Assembly: GCF_900566075.1 (NCBI RefSeq)
Contig: NZ_UPHU01000001.1
Span: forward strand, 3,162,001 to 3,226,000
Direction: 5' to 3'
Source: Mycobacterium pseudokansasii
GTDB taxonomy: Bacteria; Actinomycetota; Actinomycetes; Mycobacteriales; Mycobacteriaceae
DNA length: 64,000 nucleotides
Every line of letters begins with the position of its first letter. Position 1 is the stretch's first letter. Shown piece after piece: positions 18,106 to 26,429 of this stretch. The notes beneath the pieces were generated by a model that saw only the letters and a list, made by a program, of their open reading frames with translations, had not been told where the DNA came from and did not search any database. The position numbers were made by a program, and so were the translations under genes.

Positions 18106-18517
18106 ATGGCCGAAATGCTTGTCGAGACGCCACAAGAAGTGGTCAAGTTTCTCAAAGCTCAGCACGATCTGATCAACGACATGTTCGACGACGTGCTGCA
18201 CGCGTCGGACCACAAAGCGCGCGAGACCGCCTTTCACGACTTGCGCCAACTCTTGGCCGTGCACGAGACCGCTGAGGAGATGCTCATTCATCCGCGCGTC
18301 CGTCGGGAGGTGGCTGCCGGTGATGAGATCGCGGATGCGCGACTACGAGAAGAGCACGATGCCAAGAAGCTGCTGTCGAGCATTGAAAAGGGCCGAGGCC
18401 CTCGCACCGACGAGGCCGCACCCCGGCGTGGAGTCGGCAATGTTGAACTTTGCCGTTGGACCATTCGCGTCGCTGCTCGACCGCGCCCGTGATGCGATCT
18501 CGAAGGCGATCGGCTAG
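18106..18517 (+). pseudogene. hemerythrin-like HHE protein with internal deletion and frameshift
   Basis: It starts MAEMLVETPQEVV at 18106 (ribosome site GGAGGTGGCC). The HHE-type iron ligand helices are QHDLINDMFDDVLH, LLAVHETAEEMLIHP and LREEHDAKKLLSSIEK. At about 18390 the frame should continue through the last helix bundle (HAEHEE-type ligands). Instead a different frame supplies LAPTRPHPGVESAMLNF and ASLLDRARDAISKAIG, the usual C-terminal end of this family. About 45-50 residues carrying distal iron ligands are gone. The start frame runs on to 18492 as unrelated sequence. I conclude that the gene is broken. M. tuberculosis has Rv1813c in this slot instead. Confidence 0.7.
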
Positions 18518-18594
18518 CTCGAGCCGAATCCATTCCCGCCCGCGGGCCCAGCGACCCTTGGGCCACCGACCGGACGATCAGTAGTCTGTCTAAC

Positions 18595-19542
18595 GTGAGT
18601 GCTTTGACGGGCTTTTGGTCCGTGCTGCCCGCGGAGTTGCGGGACCCGGCGTTGTTCGCCATTCCTTTTTTTCTCTTCCTTTTGACCCTCGAATGGACAG
18701 CCGCCCGCAAACTGGAACGAATCGAGGCGGCCGTCAGCGAAAGGCCCAGGCCGGCCAGCGGCGCCTACCTCACCCGTGATTCCTTGACAAGCATCTCGAT
18801 GGGCCTGGTTTCGATTGCCACCACGGCGGCGTGGAAGGGCATAGCGTTGCTGGGCTACGCGGCAATCTACGCCTATGTTGCCCCGTGGCACCTTTCGGCG
18901 GGCCAGTTGTACACCTGGGTGATTGCCATCGTGGGCGTTGACCTGCTCTATTACACTTATCACCGGATCGCCCACCGAGTCCGGTTGATCTGGGCTACCC
19001 ACCAAGCCCACCACTCCAGCGAATACTTCAACTTTGCCACTGCGCTCCGCCAGAAGTGGAACAACAGCGGCGAGATCCTCATGTGGGTGCCGTTGCCGCT
19101 CTTAGGTGTACCACCCTGGATGGTGTTCTTCGCCTTCTCGGTGAGCTTGATCTACCAGTTCTGGGTGCACACCGAACGGATCAACAAGCTGCCGCGATGG
19201 TTCGAGTTCATTTTCAACACGCCGTCGCACCACCGGGTGCACCACGGGATGGACCAGATCTACCTGGACAAGAACTACGGGGGCATCCTGATCATCTGGG
19301 ATCGGCTGTTCGGCAGTTTCCAGGCCGAGGTATTCCGGCCCCGTTACGGCCTGACCAAGCAGTTAAACACGTTCAACATCTGGAAACTGCAGACCTACGA
19401 ATACCTCGCGATTGCGCGCGACTGCCGATCAGCGACGCGGCTGCGTGATCGGCTCGGCTACGTCTTCGGCCCTCCGGGCTGGCAGCCGCGCATGGCTGCC
19501 ACCGCAGCCGACGGCGCCGTGGCTGTCGCCTCGTCGCGGTAG
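18595..19542 (+). CDS. erg3: sterol desaturase/fatty acid hydroxylase family membrane enzyme, Rv1814-like
   Basis: 315 residues from GTG 18595. The membrane-bound di-iron histidine motifs are present: HRIAH (after LLYYTY), HQAHHSS, and HHRVHHG after FEFIFNTPS. Several transmembrane helices surround them. The family oxidises alkyl chains or sterols using O2. The M. tuberculosis homologue is named erg3 for resemblance to C-5 sterol desaturase; the substrate in mycobacteria is unproven. The last 25 residues (after GWQPRM) are Ala-rich and dispensable-looking. Confidence 0.9.
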   Translation: MSALTGFWSVLPAELRDPALFAIPFFLFLLTLEWTAARKLERIEAAVSERPRPASGAYLTRDSLTSISMGLVSIATTAAWKGIALLGYAAIYAYVAPWHLSAGQLYTWVIAIVGVDLLYYTYHRIAHRVRLIWATHQAHHSSEYFNFATALRQKWNNSGEILMWVPLPLLGVPPWMVFFAFSVSLIYQFWVHTERINKLPRWFEFIFNTPSHHRVHHGMDQIYLDKNYGGILIIWDRLFGSFQAEVFRPRYGLTKQLNTFNIWKLQTYEYLAIARDCRSATRLRDRLGYVFGPPGWQPRMAATAADGAVAVASSR

Positions 19543-19656
19543 CGGCGCCTCGCCCGGCAAGGTAACGCGGGCGACGGCGATAACGAAAAATAATCCGTCG
19601 GGTACGCCGTAATTTCAGATTCCGGTCGGCATGCCGGCCCTGAAAGGATGGAGTCC

Positions 19657-20325
19657 ATGGTGCGCCGCCTGGCTCTGCGCGCATTCGCAGTATCGGCTAC
19701 TGTCGCGGCGCTGGCGTGCGAGCTGGGTCCGACCGCCGATGCGGAGCCGCCGCTGGTGTTCCCGGGCATGGAAATCCACCAGGATATCCACATCTGCACT
19801 TTGGCGTATGTCGACGCCAAGCTGCGCATGGCTTTCAGCGCGGGTCACTGCCGGGGCGAGGGAGCAGTCAGCGACCGTGACAACAACGTCATCGGGCACC
19901 TGCGGGCGTTCCGTGACAACACCCCAAGCGGTTCCACTGTGGCCACCGACCAGTCGATCGATGACTACGAGGCGATTGCACTGGTCGACGGCGTCCGGGT
20001 GAGCGATGTCCTGCCGGGCGGACGGCAGTTGACGTCGCGGCCCGGCGTGGTCGCCCAACCGGGCCAAGCGGTTTGCCATTTCGGCATCAGCACCGGGGAA
20101 ACCTGCGGAACCGTCGACAGTGTCAACAACGGGTGGTTCACCATGACCGGCGGCGTCGCCAGCCAGAAGGGCGATTCAGGTGGACCGGTGTATTTGATCG
20201 GCAACGGGCCCGGACAGCTGATCGGGATCTTCAACAGCGTTTGGGGGCAATATCCCGCCGCCGTCTCCTGGCAAGCGGCCTCTGATCAGCTCCGCCAGGA
20301 CCTCGGTGTCCCCGCCGCCAGCTAG
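19657..20325 (+). CDS. secreted trypsin-like serine protease, Rv1815-like
   Basis: 222 residues from ATG 19657, preferred over ATG 19648 because GGATGGAG is then well spaced as the ribosome site. A signal peptide ([22 protein letters not shown]) precedes a chymotrypsin-fold domain. His is seen in FSAGHCRG, an Asp candidate in [11 protein letters not shown], and Ser in [11 protein letters not shown]. Cys pairs (HICTL/GHCRG and VCHFG/ETCGT) probably form disulphides. The protein is likely periplasmic or extracellular; its substrate is unknown. Its stop overlaps the stop of the convergent gene at CTAG (20322-20325). Confidence 0.9.
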   Translation: MVRRLALRAFAVSATVAALACELGPTADAEPPLVFPGMEIHQDIHICTLAYVDAKLRMAFSAGHCRGEGAVSDRDNNVIGHLRAFRDNTPSGSTVATDQSIDDYEAIALVDGVRVSDVLPGGRQLTSRPGVVAQPGQAVCHFGISTGETCGTVDSVNNGWFTMTGGVASQKGDSGGPVYLIGNGPGQLIGIFNSVWGQYPAAVSWQAASDQLRQDLGVPAAS

Positions 20326-20771
20326 CAACCGGCCTTGCCCAGGGCGAACACCGGGATCGACGGTGCCGCGGCGCGCAACTCGTCATCGCCGGACTGTGGA
20401 GTCAACCCTCCGGCATCCCCTTTGACCTGCCAATACCACTTGGCCAGATAGCGTCTCAGGACTTCCGGTTTGGCATCGTCGGCCACCTCGCTGATCACCG
20501 CGCGTTCGCCGCGCCAACGCGGACCCATGTCGATGACACCTGCCGCTCTGACATTGCGCGCCCATTGCGTGTCACCGCGGGGTGACACCACGTAGTCCAT
20601 GCCGTCGACGGTCAGCAGGTTGACCACCACGGGTCGTAATTTGCCCGTCTTGCGGCCCCGGACGCGCAGCACCTGGGTGCCGGCGATGCTGATTCCGAGT
20701 TCTGCCGGCCAACGGACAGCGGTGTTCGCGGCACGAGCGGTTGGAGTGGGCGCTTGGTAGCGGGTGGTCAT
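20322..20771 (-). CDS. DDN-like F420-dependent nitroreductase family protein
   Basis: 149 residues, ATG 20771. The split-barrel flavin/deazaflavin reductase pattern of the Ddn (Rv3547) family is visible: [19 protein letters not shown], then [20 protein letters not shown] (the strand that holds F420), and [11 protein letters not shown]. Family members reduce quinones or nitro compounds with F420H2. It is divergent from the TetR gene at 20900, and the 17-bp palindrome lies 41 bases upstream of its start, so it is the likely target of that repressor. This gene is not between Rv1815 and Rv1816 in M. tuberculosis, so it was gained here or lost there. Confidence 0.85.
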   Translation of the reverse strand: MTTRYQAPTPTARAANTAVRWPAELGISIAGTQVLRVRGRKTGKLRPVVVNLLTVDGMDYVVSPRGDTQWARNVRAAGVIDMGPRWRGERAVISEVADDAKPEVLRRYLAKWYWQVKGDAGGLTPQSGDDELRAAAPSIPVFALGKAGC

Positions 20772-20811
20772 GGCGGTCCCTTTCGAGCCTCTCAAGCCGT
20801 GTGCAATCTTG

Positions 20812-20828
20812 CGAGAGCACTGCTCTCG
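20812..20828. promoter_or_regulatory. perfect 17-bp palindrome, candidate TetR operator
   Basis: CGAGAGCA-C-TGCTCTCG is perfectly symmetrical about 20820. It lies in the 128-bp divergent intergenic region between the DDN-like gene and the TetR gene. The size and position are typical of a TetR-family operator that controls both genes. Confidence 0.65.
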
Positions 20829-20899
20829 ATACTGGCTACGCTGCCATAACCCAGAAGCAAAAGCAAGAGCGGTGATCTCGGTCATGTCAGAATTGCGGC

Positions 20900-21586
20900 G
20901 TGGGCAAACGCCAGGAGGCCAGGGAACAGATCGAGGCCAAGATCGTCGAGCTGGGCCGCCGCCACCTGGTGGATCACGGCGCAGCCGGGCTATCGCTACG
21001 TGCGATCGCCCGCGACCTGGGCATGGTCTCGTCAGCGGTATATCGGTACGTATCCAGCCGCGACGAGCTCCTGACGTTGCTGCTTGTCGACGCATACTCC
21101 GATCTGGCCGACACCGTGGACCGCGCTCGCGCCGAGGCCGGCCTCGACTCATGGAGCGACGACGTCATCGCCATCGCCCATGCCGTCCGCAGCTGGGCCG
21201 TCGCGCACCCGGCGCAGTGGGCGCTGCTGTACGGCAGCCCCGTCCCCGGGTATCACGCGCCACCGGAACGTACCGTCGGCGTCGGCACCCGCGTCGTCCG
21301 AGCGTTCTTCGACGCGATTGCAGCCGCGATTGCCACCGGCGACATCATCTTGACGAATAACGTTGCCTCCCAGCCGATGTCATCGGATTTCGAGCGGCTT
21401 CGCCGGGAATTCGACTTTCCCGGCGATGACCGACTGGTCGCCAAGTGCTTCTTGCTGTGGTCTGGTGTGGTGGGTGCGATCAGCCTGGAAGTGTTCGGAC
21501 AGTACGGTGCCGACACGGTGACCGAGCCGCGTCAGGTCTTCGACAGTCAGATACGGCTGTTGGTCGACGTCTTGGCTGAGCACTGA
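20900..21586 (+). CDS. TetR-family transcriptional repressor, Rv1816-like
   Basis: 228 residues from GTG 20900. The N-terminal helix-turn-helix is clear: IVELGRRHLVDHGAAGLSLR, AIARDLGMVSSAVYRYVSSR, DELLTLLLVDAYSDL. The C-terminal ligand domain (AHPAQWALLYGSPVPGYHAP, LLWSGVVGAISLEVFGQYG) belongs to the TetR_C_33 type and closely resembles Rv1816. It is expected to bind the palindrome at 20812-20828 and repress the divergent reductase and itself. The ligand is unknown. Confidence 0.93.
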   Translation: MGKRQEAREQIEAKIVELGRRHLVDHGAAGLSLRAIARDLGMVSSAVYRYVSSRDELLTLLLVDAYSDLADTVDRARAEAGLDSWSDDVIAIAHAVRSWAVAHPAQWALLYGSPVPGYHAPPERTVGVGTRVVRAFFDAIAAAIATGDIILTNNVASQPMSSDFERLRREFDFPGDDRLVAKCFLLWSGVVGAISLEVFGQYGADTVTEPRQVFDSQIRLLVDVLAEH

Positions 21587-21711
21587 GGATGCGGTAATCC
21601 CCAAGAATTAGAACGTGTTCATCCGCCACATTCGGGCCAGCTGCCGGTGATGACGGCAAAGTTCCTGCGGGCTCTTTCTGGTGTCACCAGGCTGAGCTAT
21701 CCTGCGAGACG

Positions 21712-22212
21712 ATGAACTTTCCCGTTCCGTCGCCGACGCAGATCGCATGGGTGACCACGGACCTGGATGCCACGGAAACAGCGCTCACGGGCCTATTGGG
21801 TGTCCGGAAGTGGGTACGAATACCCGACGTGCACTTTGCTCCCGATGCGTGCAGCTACTACGGCAAACCCGCCGACTTCGTCGCGAGCATCTCGCTGAGC
21901 TACCTGGGCGACATGCAGTTAGAACTCATCTCCCCGGTCCGCGGGGAGAATATCTATAGTGATTTTCTGCGTGACTCCGGTCCCGGTCTGCACCACATCT
22001 GCATGGAAGCCGAGAGCCCGGAACAGCTAGAGGCTGCACTTGCTGAGGCGGCCGAGAACGGTGCCACTGTGGTCCAGCGGGGCGTGATGCCCGGCGGGAT
22101 TCAGTTCGCCTACCTGGCGGCACCGCGGGCCGGGGTGCCGTTTGTGGAGATCGCGTATTTCTCGCCGGAGATCAGGGCGTTCTACGACTACATCAAACGG
22201 GAGCAACGGTGA
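21712..22212 (+). CDS. VOC (glyoxalase/dioxygenase) superfamily protein
   Basis: 166 residues. Paired beta-alpha-beta-beta-beta modules are suggested by TQIAWVTTDLDATETALTGL, YLGDMQLELISPVRGEN, GPGLHHICMEAESPEQLEAA and GVPFVEIAYFSPEIRAFYDY. Possible metal ligands are His (GLHHICM) and Glu residues (QLELI, FVEIAY). It overlaps the FAD enzyme gene downstream (GTGA at 22209-22212), so the two probably act in one pathway, perhaps ring or lipid catabolism. This gene is not adjacent to Rv1817 in M. tuberculosis. The substrate is unknown. Confidence 0.8.
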   Translation: MNFPVPSPTQIAWVTTDLDATETALTGLLGVRKWVRIPDVHFAPDACSYYGKPADFVASISLSYLGDMQLELISPVRGENIYSDFLRDSGPGLHHICMEAESPEQLEAALAEAAENGATVVQRGVMPGGIQFAYLAAPRAGVPFVEIAYFSPEIRAFYDYIKREQR

Positions 22213-23681
22213 GCACCGACCTACCAGCGACTGTCAGTGCGGACTCGGTGGCGTCATGGTCGGACGACGTCGATGTGGCGGTGATCGGCTTCGGCATTGC
22301 CGGCGGCTGTGCGGCGGTGACGGCGGCTGCGGCCGGTGCGCGGGTGCTGGTGCTCGAGCGGGCCGCCGCGGCGGGCGGCACCACGTCACTTGCCGGCGGG
22401 CATTTCTACCTGGGCGGCGGGACCGCGGTCCAGCAGGCGACCGGACATCTTGATTCGCCGGACGAGATGTACAAGTACCTGGTTGCGGTGTCGCGGCAGC
22501 CCGATCACGCCAAGATCCGGGCTTACTGCGACGGCAGTGTGGAGCATTTCAACTGGCTGGAAGACCTGGGCTTTCAGTTCGAGCGCAGCTACTTTCCCGG
22601 CAAGGCGGTGATCCAGCCCAACACCGAGGGGCTGATGTTCACCGGCAACGAAAAGGTCTGGCCCTTCTTCGAGATGGCGGTGCCGGCACCGCGTGGCCAT
22701 AAGGTGCCTGTGCCTGGCGACACCGGCGGCGCCAGCATCGTGATCGATCTACTACTCAAGCGAGCGGCGAGTTTGGGCGTGCAAATCCGGTACGAGACCG
22801 GAGCCACCGAGCTCATTGTGGACGGCTTGGGGGCAGTGACCGGAGTGATGTGGAAGCGATTCTCCGAAATGGGGGTGGTCAAAGCCAAATCGGTGATCAT
22901 CGCCGCCGGGGGATTCGTGATGAACCCGGACATGGTGGCCAAGTACACCCCGAAACTGGCCGAGAAACCGTTCGTGCTGGGCAACACCTATGACGACGGC
23001 CTGGGCATCCGGATGGGCGTTTCGGCCGGCGGTGCCACCGAGCACATGGACCAGATTTTCATCACGGCTCCGCCATACCCGCCGTCAATACTGCTCACCG
23101 GCGTGATCGTCAACAAACTCGGGCAGCGGTTCGTCGCCGAGGATTCCTACCACTCCCGGACCGCGGGGTTCATCATGGACCAGCCGGACAGCGCCGCGTA
23201 TCTGATCGTCGACGAGGCGCACCTGGAACGTCCCACGATGCCGTTGGTCCCGTTGATCGACGGCTGGGAAACGGTTGCCGAGATGGAAGCTGCGCTGGGC
23301 ATTCCGCGAGGCAACCTGGCGGCGACCCTGGACCGCTACAACACCTACGCCGCGCGCGGCGAAGATCCCGACTTTCACAAGCAGCCGGAATTCCTTGCGC
23401 CACAAGACAAAGGGCCGTGGGGCGCGTTCGACATGTCACTGGGTAAGGCGATGTATGCCGGCTTCACCCTCGGTGGGCTGGCCACGTCGGTGGACGGCGA
23501 GGTGCTGCGCCAAGACGGCTCGGTGATACCCGGGTTGTACGCGGCCGGAGCGTGTGCATCCAACATCGCCCAGGATGGCAAGGGCTACGCCAGTGGCACA
23601 CAGCTGGGCGAGGGCTCGTTCTTCGGCCGCCGCGCCGGAGCGCACGCGGCCCGGCGGGCCGGGGGCGTGCAGGCGCGTTGA
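22209..23681 (+). CDS. FAD-binding dehydrogenase, Rv1817-like (KstD/fumarate reductase superfamily)
   Basis: 490 residues from GTG 22209, overlapping the VOC gene. The FAD dinucleotide motif is VDVAVIGFGIAGGCAAVTAA, then LERAAAAGGTTSLAGGHFYL. GDTGGASIVIDLLLKRAA and SVIIAAGGFVMNPDM belong to the FAD_binding_2 (succinate dehydrogenase flavoprotein/3-ketosteroid dehydrogenase) fold. The C-terminal FAD cap is VIPGLYAAGACASNIAQDGK and SGTQLGEGSFFGRRAG. It probably oxidises or reduces a C-C bond of a steroid-like or lipid substrate. The last 16 codons lie inside the first unit of the 56-bp minisatellite, so repeat changes could alter the C-terminus. Confidence 0.9.
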   Translation: MSTDLPATVSADSVASWSDDVDVAVIGFGIAGGCAAVTAAAAGARVLVLERAAAAGGTTSLAGGHFYLGGGTAVQQATGHLDSPDEMYKYLVAVSRQPDHAKIRAYCDGSVEHFNWLEDLGFQFERSYFPGKAVIQPNTEGLMFTGNEKVWPFFEMAVPAPRGHKVPVPGDTGGASIVIDLLLKRAASLGVQIRYETGATELIVDGLGAVTGVMWKRFSEMGVVKAKSVIIAAGGFVMNPDMVAKYTPKLAEKPFVLGNTYDDGLGIRMGVSAGGATEHMDQIFITAPPYPPSILLTGVIVNKLGQRFVAEDSYHSRTAGFIMDQPDSAAYLIVDEAHLERPTMPLVPLIDGWETVAEMEAALGIPRGNLAATLDRYNTYAARGEDPDFHKQPEFLAPQDKGPWGAFDMSLGKAMYAGFTLGGLATSVDGEVLRQDGSVIPGLYAAGACASNIAQDGKGYASGTQLGEGSFFGRRAGAHAARRAGGVQAR

Positions 23682-23823
23682 GTGTGGGCGCCGGAGCGCA
23701 CGCGGCCCGGCGGGCCGGGGGCGTGCAGGCGCGTTGAGTGTGGGCGCCGGAGCGCACGCGGCCCGGCGGGCCGGGGGCGTGCAGGCGCGTTGAGTGTGGG
23801 CGCCGGAGCGCACGCGGCCCGGC
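23633..23823. repeat. 56-bp tandem minisatellite, 3.4 copies
   Basis: Units start at 23633, 23689 and 23745, with a partial fourth at 23801-23823. The full units look identical and begin CGCCGGAGCGCACGCGGCCC. The first unit contains the stop codon of the FAD enzyme gene (TGA 23679-23681). The period is not a multiple of three, so only the first unit is read in frame. It has the look of a mycobacterial MIRU/VNTR locus. Confidence 0.95.
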
Positions 23824-23918
23824 TACAGCAACCCGTTTAGCCCGTTCAGGCCCAACAGTCCGCCGGTGCCGCCGGCACCGACGCAGCCGTTCGTATTCCC
23901 CAACCCCGCGTTGCCAGC
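23823..23918 (-). pseudogene. PE_PGRS relic (3' end)
   Basis: On the minus strand a short frame ends with TAG (23823-23825). It encodes AGNAGLGNTNGCVGAGG followed by TGGLLGLNGLNGLL, the Gly-Asn/Gly-Ala repeat style of a PGRS C-terminus. Upstream sequence on the same strand soon loses the pattern. M. tuberculosis carries PE_PGRS33 (Rv1818c) in this place and orientation, so I infer a decayed or rearranged counterpart. The call rests on about 30 codons. Confidence 0.45.
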
Positions 23919-24406
23919 AATGACGACAACGAGCTGACCGAGGGCCGGCGACGTCGAGACCGCCGGTCCGGTGTCGCGCCGCCGCGGCGCGCCTGTCGGT
24001 GCCCGCCAGTGCTGTTCACCTGCACCAGGTTGAGGGCGTCCCCGAATTGCCACACCGGGCCGCTACGGCCGGGCCCGCAGACGGTGACCACTTGCGCCGG
24101 TGCGTCATCCGACGGTCGCTGCCGTAGGGCTGATCGCCATCCCCCTGTTCCTCTTGAGTTACCAGGCCTGATGCCGCGACGCTACGGGCCCGGGGGCCTC
24201 GGGTCATGACCACAACGACGCATTTGCATCGGCCCCCGGATAGTCAGATCTGACTATCGCGATCGGTCGCCAGCGCGCCGAGGCTGCGCCCAGGGCACGG
24301 CGCGCTAGGCCGTGTCACCGCTTTCACCAGCCGGCGCAACGCATTTCGCGAGCGGCACCCAAGCGGTCCTGTCGCCATGTGGGCGAGTATCGGCGCGGGA
24401 TTCACG
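23919..24406. other. intergenic remainder of the PE_PGRS slot
   Basis: About 490 bases without a convincing gene on either strand. A scattered minus-strand stretch (QFGDALNLVQVNSTGG, about 24000-24055) could be more PGRS debris. AT-richer sequence from 24228 to 24255 has no recognised motif. Confidence 0.4.
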
Positions 24407-26326
24407 CTAGACCCGCACCGGCTCCTTCGTTACCGGGCTCAGCCGCCATGGCCCGCCGCCCAGCAATTCGAGCTGTTGGTCGTGCAGGCGCTCCAGCGCG
24501 GGCCGGTGGCTGACACTGACGATGATGCAATCCGGCAGCTCGTTGCGCAGCAGTTCGTACAGCGCGAATTCCAGGCCCGTGTCGAGCGCTGATGTGCTTT
24601 CGTCGAGGAACACGGCTTTGGGTTTGGTGAGCAAAATACGGGCGAAGGCAACGCGTTGTTGTTCGCCGGGGGAGAGCACCTTGGCCCAGTCTCGTTCTTC
24701 GTCGAGTCGGTCGCACAGCGGCGCGAGGGCCACCTTGGTCAGCGTGTCGCGCACAACGTTGTCTGGGATGACGAACGGTGGATTGGGATAGCACACCACG
24801 TCCCGCAGGGTGCCCAACGGCACATACGGCAGCTGCGACAAGAACATCGTTTCGTTGTCGCCGTCCGGACGGCGCAGCGTTCCCGACGCGAAGGGCCATA
24901 GTTCTGCCAGGCTGCGCAGCAACGAGGTCTTGCCGGACCCGGAACGGCCGGTAATCACCAGCGAATCGCCGCGGTCCAGCCGCACGTCGAGCGGATCGAT
25001 CAGCCGATCGCCGGCGGGGGTGCGAACTTCGATCTCGTTGAGCTCAACGGACTCGTCGTCACTCGGCCGGGTCAGCACCGCAGGCAGCGCGCGACCCTTC
25101 TCGTTGGCGTCAACCAGCCCGTACAAACGGATGATCGCCGCGCGGAAGGACGCGAAGGCGTCGTAATTGTTTCGAAAGAACGACAACGAGTCGTGAATAT
25201 TGCCGAACGCGGTGGCCGTCTGGCTCACGTCGCCGAATTCGATTTGTCCGGCGAACAATCGAGGCGCCTGAATCACCCACGGCAGCGGAACAATCGTCTG
25301 ACTCACCGACAGGTTCCATCCGTTGAAGGCGATGCTGCGGCGAACGTACCGACGGTAGTTGTCGATCACCGGCCTGAACCGTTGCTGTAATTGCGCGCCC
25401 TCAACCCGCTCACCGCGGTAGAACCCCACGGCTTCGGCGGCATCTCGCAGCCGCACCAGCGCGTACCGGAAAGCGGCATTGAGCTTTTCGTTGCGGAAGC
25501 TGAGCCAGATCAGCGGACGTCCGATGACGAAGGAAATGACCGTGGCAACCAGCACATAAACCAGCACGGTCCAGAACATCGCCCGTGGGAACGAGACACC
25601 CCAGAGGTTCAGGGTTCCGGAGAGGTTCCACAAAATCGCGGTGAAGGAAATCACCGAGATAATCGATTGCACGGCCCCGAAAAGCAGCGTGCTGCCGGTG
25701 CCGTTGGAGGGTGCATTTGGGGTGCCGCCCACTCCGGCGGTGAAGATGTCGATGTCTTGCTGGATGCGCTGGTCCGGGTTGTCGATCGTCTCGTCGATAA
25801 ACAGATCCCGGTAGTACGCCCTGCCGTCGAGCCAGTCTCTGGTGAGGTGGTCGGTCAGCCACACCCGCCAGGCGATGATGAAACGCTGCGTCAGATAGAT
25901 GTCGGCCATCACCCGGACCACGTGTATCACGGCCATGATGCTGAAAACCCCGATCGACATCCAAAACCCATGTACGCCTGAGCGTTTCACCACCTCATCA
26001 CCGGCGGCGGCCCCTTGGAACGCTTTCTGCAGAGCCGTGTACATGTCGTTGCCCTGGTAGCTGAACAGCACATTCAGCCGCACCGCCAACACGACCGAAA
26101 ACAACAGCACACCCAGCATCAGCCACACCGGAATGCTCTTGGGCCCGACAAAGTACTCACGGGTGATCCGCCAGTACTGCCGCCCCCAGGGCGTCAGAAA
26201 CCGCAGCAACACCAGCACGACCAGGACGCAGACAGCGCTGATCGCCCAGGCTTTGCCGACCCAATACAACGAATCCACGGTTGCCCTAGACCAGTCGATG
26301 GAGGGCGTAAACGGCTTCGGGCCCAA
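24407..26326 (-). CDS. bacA: BacA-like ABC importer (Rv1819c), fused membrane and ATPase domains
   Basis: 639 residues from TTG 26326 (ribosome site GAGGAG). The SbmA/BacA-type membrane domain with about six helices covers residues 1-340. The C-terminal ATPase has Walker [17 protein letters not shown], the ABC signature [15 protein letters not shown], Walker [12 protein letters not shown] and the switch His VSVSHRP. The M. tuberculosis homologue imports cobalamin and hydrophilic peptides/bleomycin and is needed for chronic infection. It is divergent from ilvG, with about 100 bases between the starts. Confidence 0.95.
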   Translation of the reverse strand: MGPKPFTPSIDWSRATVDSLYWVGKAWAISAVCVLVVLVLLRFLTPWGRQYWRITREYFVGPKSIPVWLMLGVLLFSVVLAVRLNVLFSYQGNDMYTALQKAFQGAAAGDEVVKRSGVHGFWMSIGVFSIMAVIHVVRVMADIYLTQRFIIAWRVWLTDHLTRDWLDGRAYYRDLFIDETIDNPDQRIQQDIDIFTAGVGGTPNAPSNGTGSTLLFGAVQSIISVISFTAILWNLSGTLNLWGVSFPRAMFWTVLVYVLVATVISFVIGRPLIWLSFRNEKLNAAFRYALVRLRDAAEAVGFYRGERVEGAQLQQRFRPVIDNYRRYVRRSIAFNGWNLSVSQTIVPLPWVIQAPRLFAGQIEFGDVSQTATAFGNIHDSLSFFRNNYDAFASFRAAIIRLYGLVDANEKGRALPAVLTRPSDDESVELNEIEVRTPAGDRLIDPLDVRLDRGDSLVITGRSGSGKTSLLRSLAELWPFASGTLRRPDGDNETMFLSQLPYVPLGTLRDVVCYPNPPFVIPDNVVRDTLTKVALAPLCDRLDEERDWAKVLSPGEQQRVAFARILLTKPKAVFLDESTSALDTGLEFALYELLRNELPDCIIVSVSHRPALERLHDQQLELLGGGPWRLSPVTKEPVRV

Positions 26327-26429
26327 GGTAGATGCTCCTCACGGTCGAGGTGTTCAGGCGGCTGCTGAACAGAAATCCTTCGGCGAAGGTACCGGAACCA
26401 TGCGGATAGGCTTTCGAAATATGACGGAT

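Noticed and set aside
23633..23823. CRISPR array
   Set aside because: The units are contiguous, identical and have no unique spacers; no cas genes are near.
23554..23923. Several plus-strand frames through the 56-bp repeat that read as repeated AHAARRAGGVQAR peptides
   Set aside because: They arise only from the 56-bp period shifting frame; no start site and each unit carries a stop in the gene frame.
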